DNA from: an uncultured Flavobacteriales bacterium
GTDB taxonomy: Bacteria; Bacteroidota; Bacteroidia; Flavobacteriales; Crocinitomicaceae
Length of the DNA: 64,000 nt
Reading direction: 5' to 3'
Assembly: GCA_946480815.1 (NCBI GenBank)
Contig: CAMLLB010000003.1
Span: 90,307 to 154,306 of the forward strand
The position numbers and the translations under genes are program-made. The notes beneath the pieces are model-generated. The model was given only the letters and a program-made list of their open reading frames with translations. It was not told the DNA's origin and searched no databases. Numbering within the stretch: position 1 is the stretch's first letter; each line of letters opens with the position of its first letter. Below are positions 52,071 to 60,850 of the stretch, piece after piece.

Positions 52071-53393
52071 TTATCCTTTAATTCGATTTATCCATTTTAA
52101 ATAAGCGAAGGAACTTAATCCCATCGTAATGAAATAAACATATTCAACCAGCCACACCCATTGAATAGGCCAGTTCCATACTTTAATGAAAAGGTAGGAA
52201 GAAATAATGTACAGGCATGTCGACAAACATTCTACCGCAAAAGTGAAGCGTGTTTTTCCAATTCCACTGATAGTTTGAAAATAAACACTGCTGAATCCGT
52301 AAATTAAAATGGAGCCGCTGACTATACGGAGGATCTGTGCGCTTTTTTCGACATGTTCCGGATGATCTGAAACCAAACGGATCAATGCTTCGGGATAAAA
52401 TATGGATCCGTGAAATGTAAGTAACAAAAAACAAACCGTTAAAAACTGGATTCTCTTTTGAATCACCGGAATCTGATCAAATTGTTTTGCACCGAAGTAT
52501 TGTGCAATGTAAGTTTTGGTTGCAGCGGCAAATCCCCAGATCGGAATGAAGGCCAGGAAATAGATGTAGCGAATGTTCAGTGAAACAGTGAGGTTGTCAC
52601 CTCCCATTTGTTCAATCCAGATAAAGAAGATCGTCCAAATTGATAGCGCAACGATTCCCTGAAAGAGTAAAGGAATTCCTATTTTGAGATTTTCTTTCAG
52701 TTGAAATTTGGAAGTGAAGTTCTTTTTCCAAATGGGATATTGTTTTCTCAGTTTCCCACCGATCAACGTAGATAAGAGGAAGAGCATTGCTAAAAATTCC
52801 GCACTGGTTGAAGCAATCGCTGCGCCTTCCAATCCCAAACGTGGGAATGGGCCAATTCCAAATACCAGGAAATAATCCAAAATGATATTTGAAACTGCGG
52901 CAATTAAAGATGCAATCAATACGAGTGTTGTTTTCCCGACCGCTAAATAGGAAGCCTGGATACTGATTGTAATGGTGACTGCCCAGAACGAATAGCTTCT
53001 GATCTCCAGGAAGGATTGTTCCGCTTTGGCCAGCTGGCTGTTCGTAACCAAAGAACTCATCAGTGAGGGCATGCAAAACTGTACCAGTAGTGTTAATACG
53101 ATGGCTGCTATAAACAGAATAATAAAGTTAGACTGGAAAACAGCAGCAAATCCTCTTGAATTCTTTTCCCCGACTTTTTGTGCCATGGCAATTTGAGCTC
53201 CGTCACCAAGTCCCAAAAACACCATATACATGGTAATGTACCATAATCCTGCACTTCCGGAAGCATCATAGGCCAGTTTGCTGAAGCGGCTTAAAAAAGC
53301 GGCGTCAGTAATGGAAATGACGGATTGAATGAATCCGCTGAGCATCATTGGAAGAGCAACTGTCAGAATGCTCTTATATCGTATATCTAGCAT
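52071..53393 (-). CDS. MATE-family efflux transporter
   Basis: The 440-residue protein has 12 predicted helices in two related halves, typical of multidrug and toxin extrusion proteins: LTVALPMMLSGFIQSVISITDAAFLSRF at the start and GAAIASTSAEFLAMLFLLS near the middle. It exchanges organic cations or similar compounds for Na+ or H+, and the substrate is unknown. ATG overlaps the stop of the upstream methyltransferase gene by one base (TAATG). It is followed by fmt. Confidence 0.9.
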   Translation of the reverse strand: MLDIRYKSILTVALPMMLSGFIQSVISITDAAFLSRFSKLAYDASGSAGLWYITMYMVFLGLGDGAQIAMAQKVGEKNSRGFAAVFQSNFIILFIAAIVLTLLVQFCMPSLMSSLVTNSQLAKAEQSFLEIRSYSFWAVTITISIQASYLAVGKTTLVLIASLIAAVSNIILDYFLVFGIGPFPRLGLEGAAIASTSAEFLAMLFLLSTLIGGKLRKQYPIWKKNFTSKFQLKENLKIGIPLLFQGIVALSIWTIFFIWIEQMGGDNLTVSLNIRYIYFLAFIPIWGFAAATKTYIAQYFGAKQFDQIPVIQKRIQFLTVCFLLLTFHGSIFYPEALIRLVSDHPEHVEKSAQILRIVSGSILIYGFSSVYFQTISGIGKTRFTFAVECLSTCLYIISSYLFIKVWNWPIQWVWLVEYVYFITMGLSSFAYLKWINRIKG

Positions 53394-54562
53394 TAAATGA
53401 TCTGTAAAAGCAGTCCTTTTAAATATTCTCCTTCCGGATGAAAGGCATTAATCGGGTGATCTGCAGGTTGATGCAATTGTTCCAGGATTTTAACGGTTCT
53501 TCCGGATTCAATAGCTGCCGCAATAATCGTATTGGTAAACAATTGCTTGTCCACTACCTGGGAACAGCTGTAAGTCATTAACAATCCTCCCGGACGAATG
53601 TGCTGAATTGCCATTGCATTCAGGCGTTTGTATCCCTGAACGGCCTGATGCCTTTTGTCACGATGTTTTGCAAACGCAGGTGGGTCCAGAATAATGATGT
53701 CGTATTCTTCTCCTGTTTCACGAATGAAATTCATCGCATCGGCAACAATGGATTGGTGATTTTTAAATCCGTTCAATTCAATATTCGCATCGGTTAGTTC
53801 GATCGCTTTTTTAGAACTGTCCAGGGAGTGAACTTCTTTTGCGCCTTGCTTTAAAGCAGCCAAACTGAAACCGCCGGAATAACAAAAGGTGTTCAGGATC
53901 TTGCATCCTTCGGCATATTTAGCCAATAACGCCCTGTTTTCACGCTGATCAATAAAGAATCCGGTTTTTTGACCTGTAATCCAATCCAATTGGTATTTCA
54001 CACCATTCTCTAAAGCGATATGAGGTGTTTCGCAAGTTCCATGCAAATAACCGTCTTCAACCGGCACACGGCCAGGAAGTGTTTCTTTCGATTTATTGTA
54101 AATAGCTTTCAGATCGCTGCCTAAAGCATGGATCAATGCGTTTTTGATCAGATCAATCTGCAGGTACATCCCCAAACTGTGACACTGAATTACAGCAACT
54201 CCGCCGTAATAATCGATTACTAATCCGGGCAATTCATCACCTTCACCGTGTACCAATCTGCAGATCGAGTTATCTTCTCGGAACAGGTGCAGTTTCTTGC
54301 GCAAATCAACTGCGTCTGAAATACGTTTATTGAAAAAGTCCTGGTCAATCAACTCCTTGTTGAAAGTGAGGATACGGACAGCAATAGAGCCATGTTGAAA
54401 GTGTCCTTTTGCAATTTCATTGTTCCGTGAATCTAAAACAGCCACTACTTCACCGTCCTCAATCGTTTTTGGCATCTCTTTCAAAGCACCGGAAAAAATC
54501 CACGGATGTCTTCTTTCCATAGATTGCGTTTTGTGGGGAAGTAATTGAACACTGGAGTACAT
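53393..54562 (-). CDS. RlmI-like class I SAM-dependent rRNA methyltransferase
   Basis: The 389-residue protein begins with a PUA domain (MERRHPWIFSGALKEMPKTIEDGEVVAVLDS). The RlmI-type catalytic half follows, with TGQKTGFFIDQRENRALL, the SAM site ILNTFCYSGGFSLAALKQGAKEVHSLDSS and the motif DIIILDPPAFAKHRDKR. E. coli RlmI methylates C1962 of 23S rRNA, and homologues vary in target. It leads the operon methyltransferase-MATE-fmt and has its own -7 box. Confidence 0.9.
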   Translation of the reverse strand: MYSSVQLLPHKTQSMERRHPWIFSGALKEMPKTIEDGEVVAVLDSRNNEIAKGHFQHGSIAVRILTFNKELIDQDFFNKRISDAVDLRKKLHLFREDNSICRLVHGEGDELPGLVIDYYGGVAVIQCHSLGMYLQIDLIKNALIHALGSDLKAIYNKSKETLPGRVPVEDGYLHGTCETPHIALENGVKYQLDWITGQKTGFFIDQRENRALLAKYAEGCKILNTFCYSGGFSLAALKQGAKEVHSLDSSKKAIELTDANIELNGFKNHQSIVADAMNFIRETGEEYDIIILDPPAFAKHRDKRHQAVQGYKRLNAMAIQHIRPGGLLMTYSCSQVVDKQLFTNTIIAAAIESGRTVKILEQLHQPADHPINAFHPEGEYLKGLLLQII

Positions 54563-54578
54563 AAACTGAAATTTGGTG

Positions 54579-54586
54579 CAAAGATA
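54579..54586 (-). promoter_or_regulatory. -7 box (TATCTTTG) of the RlmI-like gene
   Basis: TATCTTTG on the - strand lies 16 bp upstream of the ATG. No good -33 partner is seen. Confidence 0.55.
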
Positions 54587-54705
54587 GTATTAATTAATGC
54601 CGAATTGCGAATGGCGAATGGCGAATTGGAAGTAGTTTTTGAAAAATCAATTCTCAGCTTTGCAAAGCGAAATGTCGTATTCCTATCTGTTAAAAACATC
54701 CGTAA

Positions 54706-54771
54706 CGCATAGGTTAAGCATGGATACAGTATAGGTAGAGTATGGATAGAGTATGAGTAGTGTATGAAATG
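54706..54771. repeat. Imperfect 11-bp tandem array, six units
   Basis: Six consecutive 11-mers follow the pattern AGTATGGATAG: CGCATAGGTTA, AGCATGGATAC, AGTATAGGTAG, AGTATGGATAG, AGTATGAGTAG, TGTATGAAATG. The period is one DNA helical turn. Confidence 0.7.
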
Positions 54772-54972
54772 TTATGGATTTAACAACGGTTTTACTGGGG
54801 TACAGCTCCCTTTTCAGGCTTTTTTTTACTGTTTATTGCAAAATAATCTTGTAATCCTAAATAACCTTAGAGTTGGTGAGCGTCACGCTCGTGCTCCTAG
54901 ATTTCTATTAATTGAACAATTCATGATTGATAATTAATTCGCGATTCGGAATTCAAAATTCGCAATTCAACT

Positions 54973-54980
54973 TATCTTTG
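54973..54980 (+). promoter_or_regulatory. -7 box (TATCTTTG) of the 55-58 kb operon
   Basis: TATCTTTG ends 13 nt before the ATG at 54994. A clear TTG at the usual distance is missing. Confidence 0.55.
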
Positions 54981-54993
54981 TTAAAAAAGCAAG

Positions 54994-55413
54994 ATGTCGT
55001 ACTCAATTCAAGTGTTTCTAAAAAATAATTCTTTTTCAGAAGAGTATGCTCAGGAGAAGCATGAAGGAAAAGATTCTCCTGAAAATATCCGCTATGAATG
55101 GGAGGATGAATTTCGCCTGACCGACCCTTCTGATGTGTTGGAAATAGTGCGTGATCAACCTTTTGTTCTGGCTGGTGAAATCGGAGAAGGAAAAGCTTTT
55201 CATTACGAGATCCACGATGTGATCCAATTTATTTTTCATGGAGAAAATGGAGCAACACCGATTGTGTTTTCTGAAAAGTGCCTGGATGAATATATCATCG
55301 ATCACGACCACAAAAAACTGAAAGTCTATTTAAATGATGACGAAGTGGTGGAGAACCCGGTTCCGGGAGTTTACATCGTACTGAGTGCTTTTCCAAAGGA
55401 ATTACGGAATTAA
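54994..55413 (+). CDS. Hypothetical protein, 139 residues
   Basis: The acidic, soluble-looking protein starts MSYSIQVFLKNNSFSEEYAQ and alternates predicted strands (FVLAGEI, AFHYEIHDVIQFIF, KLKVYLND, VYIVLSAF). There is no signal peptide or membrane helix and I recognise no family. Its stop overlaps the start of the ABC ATPase gene by one base (TAATG), so the two are made together. A helper role for the ATPase is possible but unsupported. Confidence 0.65.
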   Translation: MSYSIQVFLKNNSFSEEYAQEKHEGKDSPENIRYEWEDEFRLTDPSDVLEIVRDQPFVLAGEIGEGKAFHYEIHDVIQFIFHGENGATPIVFSEKCLDEYIIDHDHKKLKVYLNDDEVVENPVPGVYIVLSAFPKELRN

Positions 55414-56351
55414 TGCTTTCAATCAGACAAGTTCATTTTTCATACAGCGAGCAGAAAAACGTTTTACACGGCATTTCTATCGATTTAAAGCCCGGTGAAA
55501 TTTTCGGTGTCGTTGGTGCAAGCGGTGGTGGCAAATCAACCCTTTTAAAGATTGTTGCAGGACTTTTGGATGCTTCCGGGGGAACTGTTTATTGGAGTGA
55601 TGAACGCGTTTTAGGACCGAGTGAACGATTGATCCCCGGCCATCCTGAAATCCAATTGGTAAACCAGGACTTCAATCTGGACTTATTCCACACGGTGAGA
55701 GAAAATATTCTCGTGAAAATACTGCATCTGCATGAAAAAGACCGCGACCGGTTTTGTGACGAATTACTTGATCTGGTAGAATTAAATGAAGTTGCATCGC
55801 AGCAAGCCCGCTATTTGTCGGGTGGAGAGCAGCAACGTTTGGCTATTGCCAGAGCGTTGGCCCTGGAGTCTGAAGTATTGCTTTTGGATGAGCCATTCTC
55901 GCATTTAGATGCTCATTTGAGAGTTAAAATTGGCGCATACATTAAACAATTGGTTGAAGTGAGAAATACCTTGTGTATTTTAGTTTCTCATGAAGGAGAT
56001 GAAGTGATGCAGTGGTGTGAAAAAATAGCTTTCCTGGATAAAGGTAAATTCAGTAGGGTGGATACACCGCAAGCCTTTTATTTTAATCCTTCAAGTTTCA
56101 ATGAAGGCGCTTATTTCGGAGAATTAAATGAATTGAAACAAGGGAAAAATAAAATTTTATTTAGACCTTGTGAATACAAAATCGTTAAAACTGACGGAAT
56201 TGAAGTTGAATTTGTGAATGCTGTTTTTTTCGGTGCATATTGGAAATCATTTTTTAAAGCCGGTAACAAACAGACCATCATATTGTATGCAAATAAACCG
56301 CTAAAAAAAGTAAAACGTATTGAGCTCAAGAGTAAAAATACCAAAGCTTAG
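55413..56351 (+). CDS. ABC transporter ATP-binding protein with TOBE-like tail, no permease nearby
   Basis: The 312-residue protein has Walker A GASGGGKST, the Q-loop QLVNQDFNLD, signature LSGGEQQRLAIA, Walker B LLLDEPFSHLDAH and switch His in ILVSHEGDE. The C-terminal 80 residues (FGELNELKQGKNKILFRPCEYKIV onward) resemble the TOBE extension of FbpC- or PotA-type importers. No permease or binding-protein gene is adjacent. The next gene, YihY/BrkB, is a membrane protein of another family and starts 32 bp inside the end of this one. Confidence 0.85.
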   Translation: MLSIRQVHFSYSEQKNVLHGISIDLKPGEIFGVVGASGGGKSTLLKIVAGLLDASGGTVYWSDERVLGPSERLIPGHPEIQLVNQDFNLDLFHTVRENILVKILHLHEKDRDRFCDELLDLVELNEVASQQARYLSGGEQQRLAIARALALESEVLLLDEPFSHLDAHLRVKIGAYIKQLVEVRNTLCILVSHEGDEVMQWCEKIAFLDKGKFSRVDTPQAFYFNPSSFNEGAYFGELNELKQGKNKILFRPCEYKIVKTDGIEVEFVNAVFFGAYWKSFFKAGNKQTIILYANKPLKKVKRIELKSKNTKA

Positions 56352-57255
56352 CTGGAAAGAAGTTTGGACGATGTTCAAACGCACTTTCATGGAATTCTTC
56401 CAGGAGAATTCATTTTTTCATGGTGCTGCATTGGCCTATTATGCGGTTTTTGCCATTATTCCGATTATTTACCTGGCAGTTATCAGCTTTGGAAAGATCA
56501 TGGGACAAGAGGAAATCCTGCGTTTAATTAAAGTATTACTTGAAGAACAGGTCGGATTAAAAGACAGCTCCGGAATTTTAGCGTTCCTGTCGGAAGTTCA
56601 TTTTGAAAAAAGCAGCATCATTCTCAATATCATCGGGATCATAGCACTGATGTTTTCAAGTTCCGGGCTGATTTCTTCTCTAAGAATGAGTATCAATGAA
56701 TTTTACGATATCCAGGTCAAAATTGATGACCGGAAAACCCAGATCTTTTACACCATTTTTACCAAACTGGTTTCCGTTTTCATGCTCGCGGTTTTTGGGG
56801 TTTCTATTGTGTTGCTTTATACAGGGGAAACTATTTTCATGTCAATCAGTGGAGAGCTCTACGATTCTTTTCATTTGAAACAGCAGTGGGTTATGAGCGG
56901 ATTGGAGCACCTGGTTGCAATCGGGATCAATACCATTTTGTTTGCACTGGTTTATAAATTCCTGCATGATGGAAAAGTCGTTTGGAAACTTGCGCTTTCA
57001 GGAGGCTTGCTCACTTCTGTCCTGTTGTATGTCGGGCAGATCGGGTTGAAATTTTACCTCACAAATTTCTTCTTTGGAAGCCAAATGGGGATTGCCGGGA
57101 CCCTATTGATCTTCCTTGCCTGGATGTACTATTCTTCTCAAATTATTTTCCTTGGAGCAAAATTCATCAAGGTTTATTCCGAATTGATCGGGCGGCCGAT
57201 CATATTTGAGGTTCACGTCCTGCTTCAGAATATGCAAAAGCGGAGGAAAGGGTAA
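56320..57255 (+). CDS. YihY/BrkB-family membrane protein
   Basis: The 311-residue protein has six hydrophobic segments and the family opening VKIPKLSWKEVWTMFKRTFMEFFQENSFFHGAALAYYAVFAIIPIIYLAVI. It also has the later GIAGTLLIFLAWMYYSSQIIFLGAKFIKVY. BrkB-type proteins are widespread inner-membrane proteins once misassigned as RNase BN, and their function is unsettled. The homologous region starts at VKIPK, before the first ATG (56371), so the TTG at 56320 is the better start. It overlaps the ABC ATPase gene by 32 bp. Confidence 0.85.
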   Translation: MSSRVKIPKLSWKEVWTMFKRTFMEFFQENSFFHGAALAYYAVFAIIPIIYLAVISFGKIMGQEEILRLIKVLLEEQVGLKDSSGILAFLSEVHFEKSSIILNIIGIIALMFSSSGLISSLRMSINEFYDIQVKIDDRKTQIFYTIFTKLVSVFMLAVFGVSIVLLYTGETIFMSISGELYDSFHLKQQWVMSGLEHLVAIGINTILFALVYKFLHDGKVVWKLALSGGLLTSVLLYVGQIGLKFYLTNFFFGSQMGIAGTLLIFLAWMYYSSQIIFLGAKFIKVYSELIGRPIIFEVHVLLQNMQKRRKG

Positions 57256-57263
57256 CAAACTAT

Positions 57264-57959
57264 ATGAAGACTTTATCAACGACTATCTATAAATCAGCTT
57301 CCATTCTCCTGATATTGTTTTTATTAGTGGCTTGTGTTCCAAATTCTAAAAAGATAGAAGATTTGGTGGAGTTCAATGAATATCAGGAAGTGGTTGACCG
57401 GTACGAGCGAATACTTCAAAAAGCGTGCAAAGAAAGCCCTGTAAAGCTCAAATTGATCGCAATTAGCGGGGACAAACCATCTCACTACCTCATTAGTTTG
57501 TCTGTTGTTAAGACGACATCAGAATCTATATGGATCGAGCCATTAATGCGCTTTCAGAATTTACTGAAGCAAGACAAATTGCGCTATTATCAAATTCAAC
57601 TATCCGTAGGAGGAGAATACCCTTATTTTTTTGAGGAGACAAACCTGGATTCTTATGCGAAAGCACTGTACTTGTTCCGGACGAATCTAAAACAAATTGA
57701 AGCAAAACAATTTGCGAAACTAATAGAGAATGCGAGCAATAGCGTTCATCAGAAAGCAGTGGAAGATTTATTTGATTTTGTTTCTATTAGATCATATACT
57801 GATTATAAACTGATTTACTACGGTAATTTAAGTCAATTGATTGAAGAAACAGATGATATTAGTTTTAGAATCAAAACAACTAAGGGATCGTTTTTGCATT
57901 TTAACTACCGTGTGGAAGGAGAGCCTTACCTGACTTCCATTGATTTGTTACAGCACTAA
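57264..57959 (+). CDS. Predicted lipoprotein, unknown
   Basis: The 231-residue protein has a lipoprotein signal (ILLILFLLVACVPNS, Cys24) and a soluble region with alternating helices and strands. No family was recognised. It lies 8 bp after the YihY gene and is the last gene of the operon of four. The S24 repressor gene follows after an 81-bp gap with its own promoter. Confidence 0.7.
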   Translation: MKTLSTTIYKSASILLILFLLVACVPNSKKIEDLVEFNEYQEVVDRYERILQKACKESPVKLKLIAISGDKPSHYLISLSVVKTTSESIWIEPLMRFQNLLKQDKLRYYQIQLSVGGEYPYFFEETNLDSYAKALYLFRTNLKQIEAKQFAKLIENASNSVHQKAVEDLFDFVSIRSYTDYKLIYYGNLSQLIEETDDISFRIKTTKGSFLHFNYRVEGEPYLTSIDLLQH

Positions 57960-58015
57960 CATTCACGGATTCTATTTTTTTTTCATTAAAATCTGATTAG
58001 ATTAAAAAATAGTCA

Positions 58016-58036
58016 TATATTTGATTAAAATTTGAT
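58016..58036 (+). promoter_or_regulatory. -7 box with overlapping direct repeat, S24 repressor gene
   Basis: TATATTTG (58016-58023) is a full -7 match. The heptamer ATTTGAT occurs at 58019-58025 and 58030-58036, 11 bp apart, one helical turn. An imperfect palindrome AATCTGATTAGATT lies just upstream (about 57990). These are good candidates for the repressor's own operator. Confidence 0.5.
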
Positions 58037-58040
58037 CATC

Positions 58041-58862
58041 ATGAAGTTAGGGAACAATTTAAAATTGATTCGCAAAAGCAAAAAGAAATCACAGGAAGAG
58101 GTTGCTTCTGACCTGGGTTTGACCCGAAGCAGTTATTCCGGTTATGAAAATGAAATTGCGGAACCCGGAATTGAAACACTGATTGCATTAAGCCAGTATT
58201 ATGCTGTTCCGATTGATGATTTATTAACCAAGGATTTCTCAGCCTTTACTGAAAGCGACTGGACGACGATCAGTTCCGGTTTGTATGCGGATATCAACGG
58301 CAAAAACCTGCGTGTTTTGACTTCCCTGGTCGATTCGGAAGACAATGAAATGATCGAATTGATCCCACAGCAAGCGAGAGCGGGTTACACAACCGGTTAT
58401 GCCGATCCGGATTATTTGAAGGTTTTACCGACATTCAGCTTGCCTTTTTTATCCAAAAACAGGAAATACCGTTCCTTTCCAATTATGGGAGACTCCATGC
58501 CTCCTGTTGATGAAGGTTCATTCGTTGTAGCTGAATACATTCAGAATTGGGGGGGTGTGAGAAACGGAACTCCGTGTATCGTTGTAACCAAAGACGATGG
58601 GATCGTATTTAAGATTGTAAATAATTTTATTGAAACGCAGCAATCGTTTGAATTGTGTTCTACCAATCCCTTGTATTTGCCTTACTACGTAAATGTGAAC
58701 GAAATTGTGGAAATGTGGAAATTTGTCAACTATATTTCTCCGAGTTTACCCGAAATGCGTATAGATGATTCCCTGCTAACGAAAAGTATCCAGGATTTAC
58801 AACGTGAAATTATTGATTTGAAACGAACGGTTACCGGGGGAGCGAAAAACGTTGCTCACTAA
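58041..58862 (+). CDS. XRE-family repressor with S24 (LexA/CI-like) self-cleavage domain
   Basis: From the ATG at 58041 the protein has 273 residues. Residues 1-65 are an XRE helix-turn-helix (LRKSKKKSQEEVASDLGLTRSSYSGYENE). Residues about 110-225 form the S24 domain, with Ala114-Gly115 (QARAGY) as the likely cleavage site, Ser152 in PIMGDSMPP and Lys191 in VFKIVNN as the catalytic dyad. Such proteins are cut when RecA is activated by DNA damage, releasing their targets. A TTG three codons upstream is also open. The last 32 bp overlap the convergent recQ gene. Confidence 0.87.
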   Translation: MKLGNNLKLIRKSKKKSQEEVASDLGLTRSSYSGYENEIAEPGIETLIALSQYYAVPIDDLLTKDFSAFTESDWTTISSGLYADINGKNLRVLTSLVDSEDNEMIELIPQQARAGYTTGYADPDYLKVLPTFSLPFLSKNRKYRSFPIMGDSMPPVDEGSFVVAEYIQNWGGVRNGTPCIVVTKDDGIVFKIVNNFIETQQSFELCSTNPLYLPYYVNVNEIVEMWKFVNYISPSLPEMRIDDSLLTKSIQDLQREIIDLKRTVTGGAKNVAH

Positions 58863-60723
58863 AAACGATCCGCTCTTCGTTGATTAATTCCCGCAGTGTG
58901 TTTTTGATCTTGGCTGAAAAGGACGCGTCGAATTGAGCGATAATTTCAGCTAAACTCATTGCCTTCTTTTCCAGCAGTGCAATGAGTTCCAATTCCAATC
59001 GCGGATGTTTTTCCAATAGGTTTTGTTCCAGGCAGTAATCGCATTTTCCACAAGGGGTGCTTTTTTGTCCGAAATATGAAATGATAAACTGAGGCCTGCA
59101 ATGCTTTTCTTCAATGAATCGCTTCATGACATTCATTCGTTCCAAAGCCCGTTCTTTTCTGAAATGGTAAACTTCCGGTTTTAATTCTACATAATCATCC
59201 GGGAAACGTTCGTGAAGAAAAGTAACCATTGGAAGATCTGTTCGCCAGGTAATATCAATAATTCCGTGCTCTTCCAAATACTTTAATTGTCGTTCCAATT
59301 CTGACGCAGAGATCTTCAATCGTTGACAAACCTCTGTTTCATCCAATTCACAAAACGAATCAAATACTTCGCTGTGATTTCTGCAAACCCAGGTAATCAA
59401 AGGGTCCAGCACGGGATTCTTCAATTGAAAACCGTATAAATGCGTATTGTCAATACTGATCTTGATCCGTGAACCTTTCAATCCCTGCTCTGAAAAAAGG
59501 ATGCTTCCGTTCATTTCCAGTAATTTAAAAGCCGGATAAACTTCCATCATATTCAGGTTGAATTTCTTTACGAAATCATTGAATTGTAACACATAAGATT
59601 CGTGTTCACCCGAGCCAATTGCGATCTTTAAGTAATTACACAGGGCCCTGTAAATCAATTTGATTTTATCTGTACTCGGAAATTGTGCCAATACGCGTTC
59701 CGCAATTTCGTTGATATCAGCCGGTTCAATAAATGCGAAAGTCCGGGATTCATTCCCGTCACGACCCGCTCTTCCGGCTTCCTGGAAATAGGATTCCGGG
59801 TTGTTCGGAATTTCATAATGAGCTACAAAACGCACATTGGGTTTGTCAATTCCCATTCCAAAAGCATTGGTGGCAACCATTATCGGTGTTTTTTCCGAAA
59901 GCCAATTCGATAAAGCAAGGCTTCGTTCTTTGGAATTCATTCCGCCATGATACATGTTTGCCTTGATATTTCTTGCCTGGAGATAAATCATGACATCTTT
60001 TACACTTTTACGTGTCTGACAATAAATGATCCCCACATCCCCCGGATTTTTATGGATCCATTTCGTAATTGCATCCAGTTTGTTTGAAACGTGGTAAACC
60101 TCATAACTCACATTCGTCCGTTCAAAGGAAGCTTCAAACAATTCGGGGTTCTTTAAGTTCAAATGGGTTGCAATGTCTTCTTTTACCTTTGGAGTAGCTG
60201 TTGCCGTTACTGCCATGATCGGAACTTCCGGGTGGAATTCCCTCAATTTTGCCACTTCAACGTATGCCGGCCTGAAATCATGTCCCCATTCAGAGATACA
60301 ATGTGCTTCATCAACAACAAATAAACCGATTTCCATCTGTTTCACCCGCTCTTGGAATAAACGGGTCTGAATGCGCTCCGGAGAAATGTATAAGAAATCT
60401 AAACCACCAAACTTGGCATTGTCCAGTAAAATATCGATCTCACGAAACGAAAGCCCGCTGGTCAGGGCTTTTGCACGAATCCCTCTTTTTTGCAGCTGAT
60501 TCACCTGGTCCTCCATTAAAGCAATCAAAGGCGAAACCACGATTGTTATCCCTTCGCGAGCTATTCCCGGAACCTGGAAACAAATAGATTTTCCACCGCC
60601 AGTGGGTAAAAGCGCAATAACATCTTTTCCATAAATTGCGGCATCAATAATCTCTTCCTGCAAAGGCCGGAATTGAGAATAACCCCAATATTTGGAAAGA
60701 ATTTCTTCGCTTTTTTTTGACAT
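58831..60723 (-). CDS. recQ: RecQ-family ATP-dependent DNA helicase without HRDC domain
   Basis: The 630-residue protein has the superfamily 2 helicase motifs: Walker A PTGGGKSICFQ, DEAH box VVDEAHCISEWGHDFRPAY, VTATATPKVKEDI, MATNAFGMGIDKPNVRFVAHYEIP and GRAGRDG. A winged-helix-like region precedes the zinc cluster (CRPQFIISYFGQKSTPCGKCDYC), and a short helix-rich tail replaces the HRDC domain. This short order is typical of Bacteroidota RecQ-type helicases. RecQ unwinds 3' to 5' DNA in recombinational repair. Its 3' end overlaps the S24 repressor gene. Confidence 0.92.
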   Translation of the reverse strand: MSKKSEEILSKYWGYSQFRPLQEEIIDAAIYGKDVIALLPTGGGKSICFQVPGIAREGITIVVSPLIALMEDQVNQLQKRGIRAKALTSGLSFREIDILLDNAKFGGLDFLYISPERIQTRLFQERVKQMEIGLFVVDEAHCISEWGHDFRPAYVEVAKLREFHPEVPIMAVTATATPKVKEDIATHLNLKNPELFEASFERTNVSYEVYHVSNKLDAITKWIHKNPGDVGIIYCQTRKSVKDVMIYLQARNIKANMYHGGMNSKERSLALSNWLSEKTPIMVATNAFGMGIDKPNVRFVAHYEIPNNPESYFQEAGRAGRDGNESRTFAFIEPADINEIAERVLAQFPSTDKIKLIYRALCNYLKIAIGSGEHESYVLQFNDFVKKFNLNMMEVYPAFKLLEMNGSILFSEQGLKGSRIKISIDNTHLYGFQLKNPVLDPLITWVCRNHSEVFDSFCELDETEVCQRLKISASELERQLKYLEEHGIIDITWRTDLPMVTFLHERFPDDYVELKPEVYHFRKERALERMNVMKRFIEEKHCRPQFIISYFGQKSTPCGKCDYCLEQNLLEKHPRLELELIALLEKKAMSLAEIIAQFDASFSAKIKNTLRELINEERIVFSEQRFSLPR

Positions 60724-60775
60724 TAGTTTATCAATTGCTTGTTTGATTGTGTTTCTAATAGCACTGAATACTTAT

Positions 60776-60831
60776 GCTGATCGCGTGTCGCCAGTAGCTT
60801 TAGCGATGGCACAAGCTATAGCATAGGCGCA
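60776..60831. repeat. REP-like repeat, copy 2
   Basis: GCTGATCGCGTGTCGCCAGTAGCT joins directly to TTAGCGATGGCACAAGCT and then ATAGCATAGGCGCA. It matches 44357-44447 at 22 of 24 bases in the first block and all 18 in the second, but without the 35-bp insert. It lies 19 bp past the stop of the leftward DUF3298-like gene. Confidence 0.7.
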
Positions 60832-60850
60832 GCGGAGTCGAAGTGCAAAA

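Larger units (their letters stand above)
54563..54993. other. 431-bp divergent intergenic region
   Basis: This gap between the RlmI-like gene and the rightward operon carries two promoters (54579 on - and 54973 on +), AATTGCGAAT-type repeats at both ends, a six-unit 11-bp array in the middle (54706-54771) and a short GAGCGT/ACGCTC hairpin near 54878. No coding frame is supported. Confidence 0.6.
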
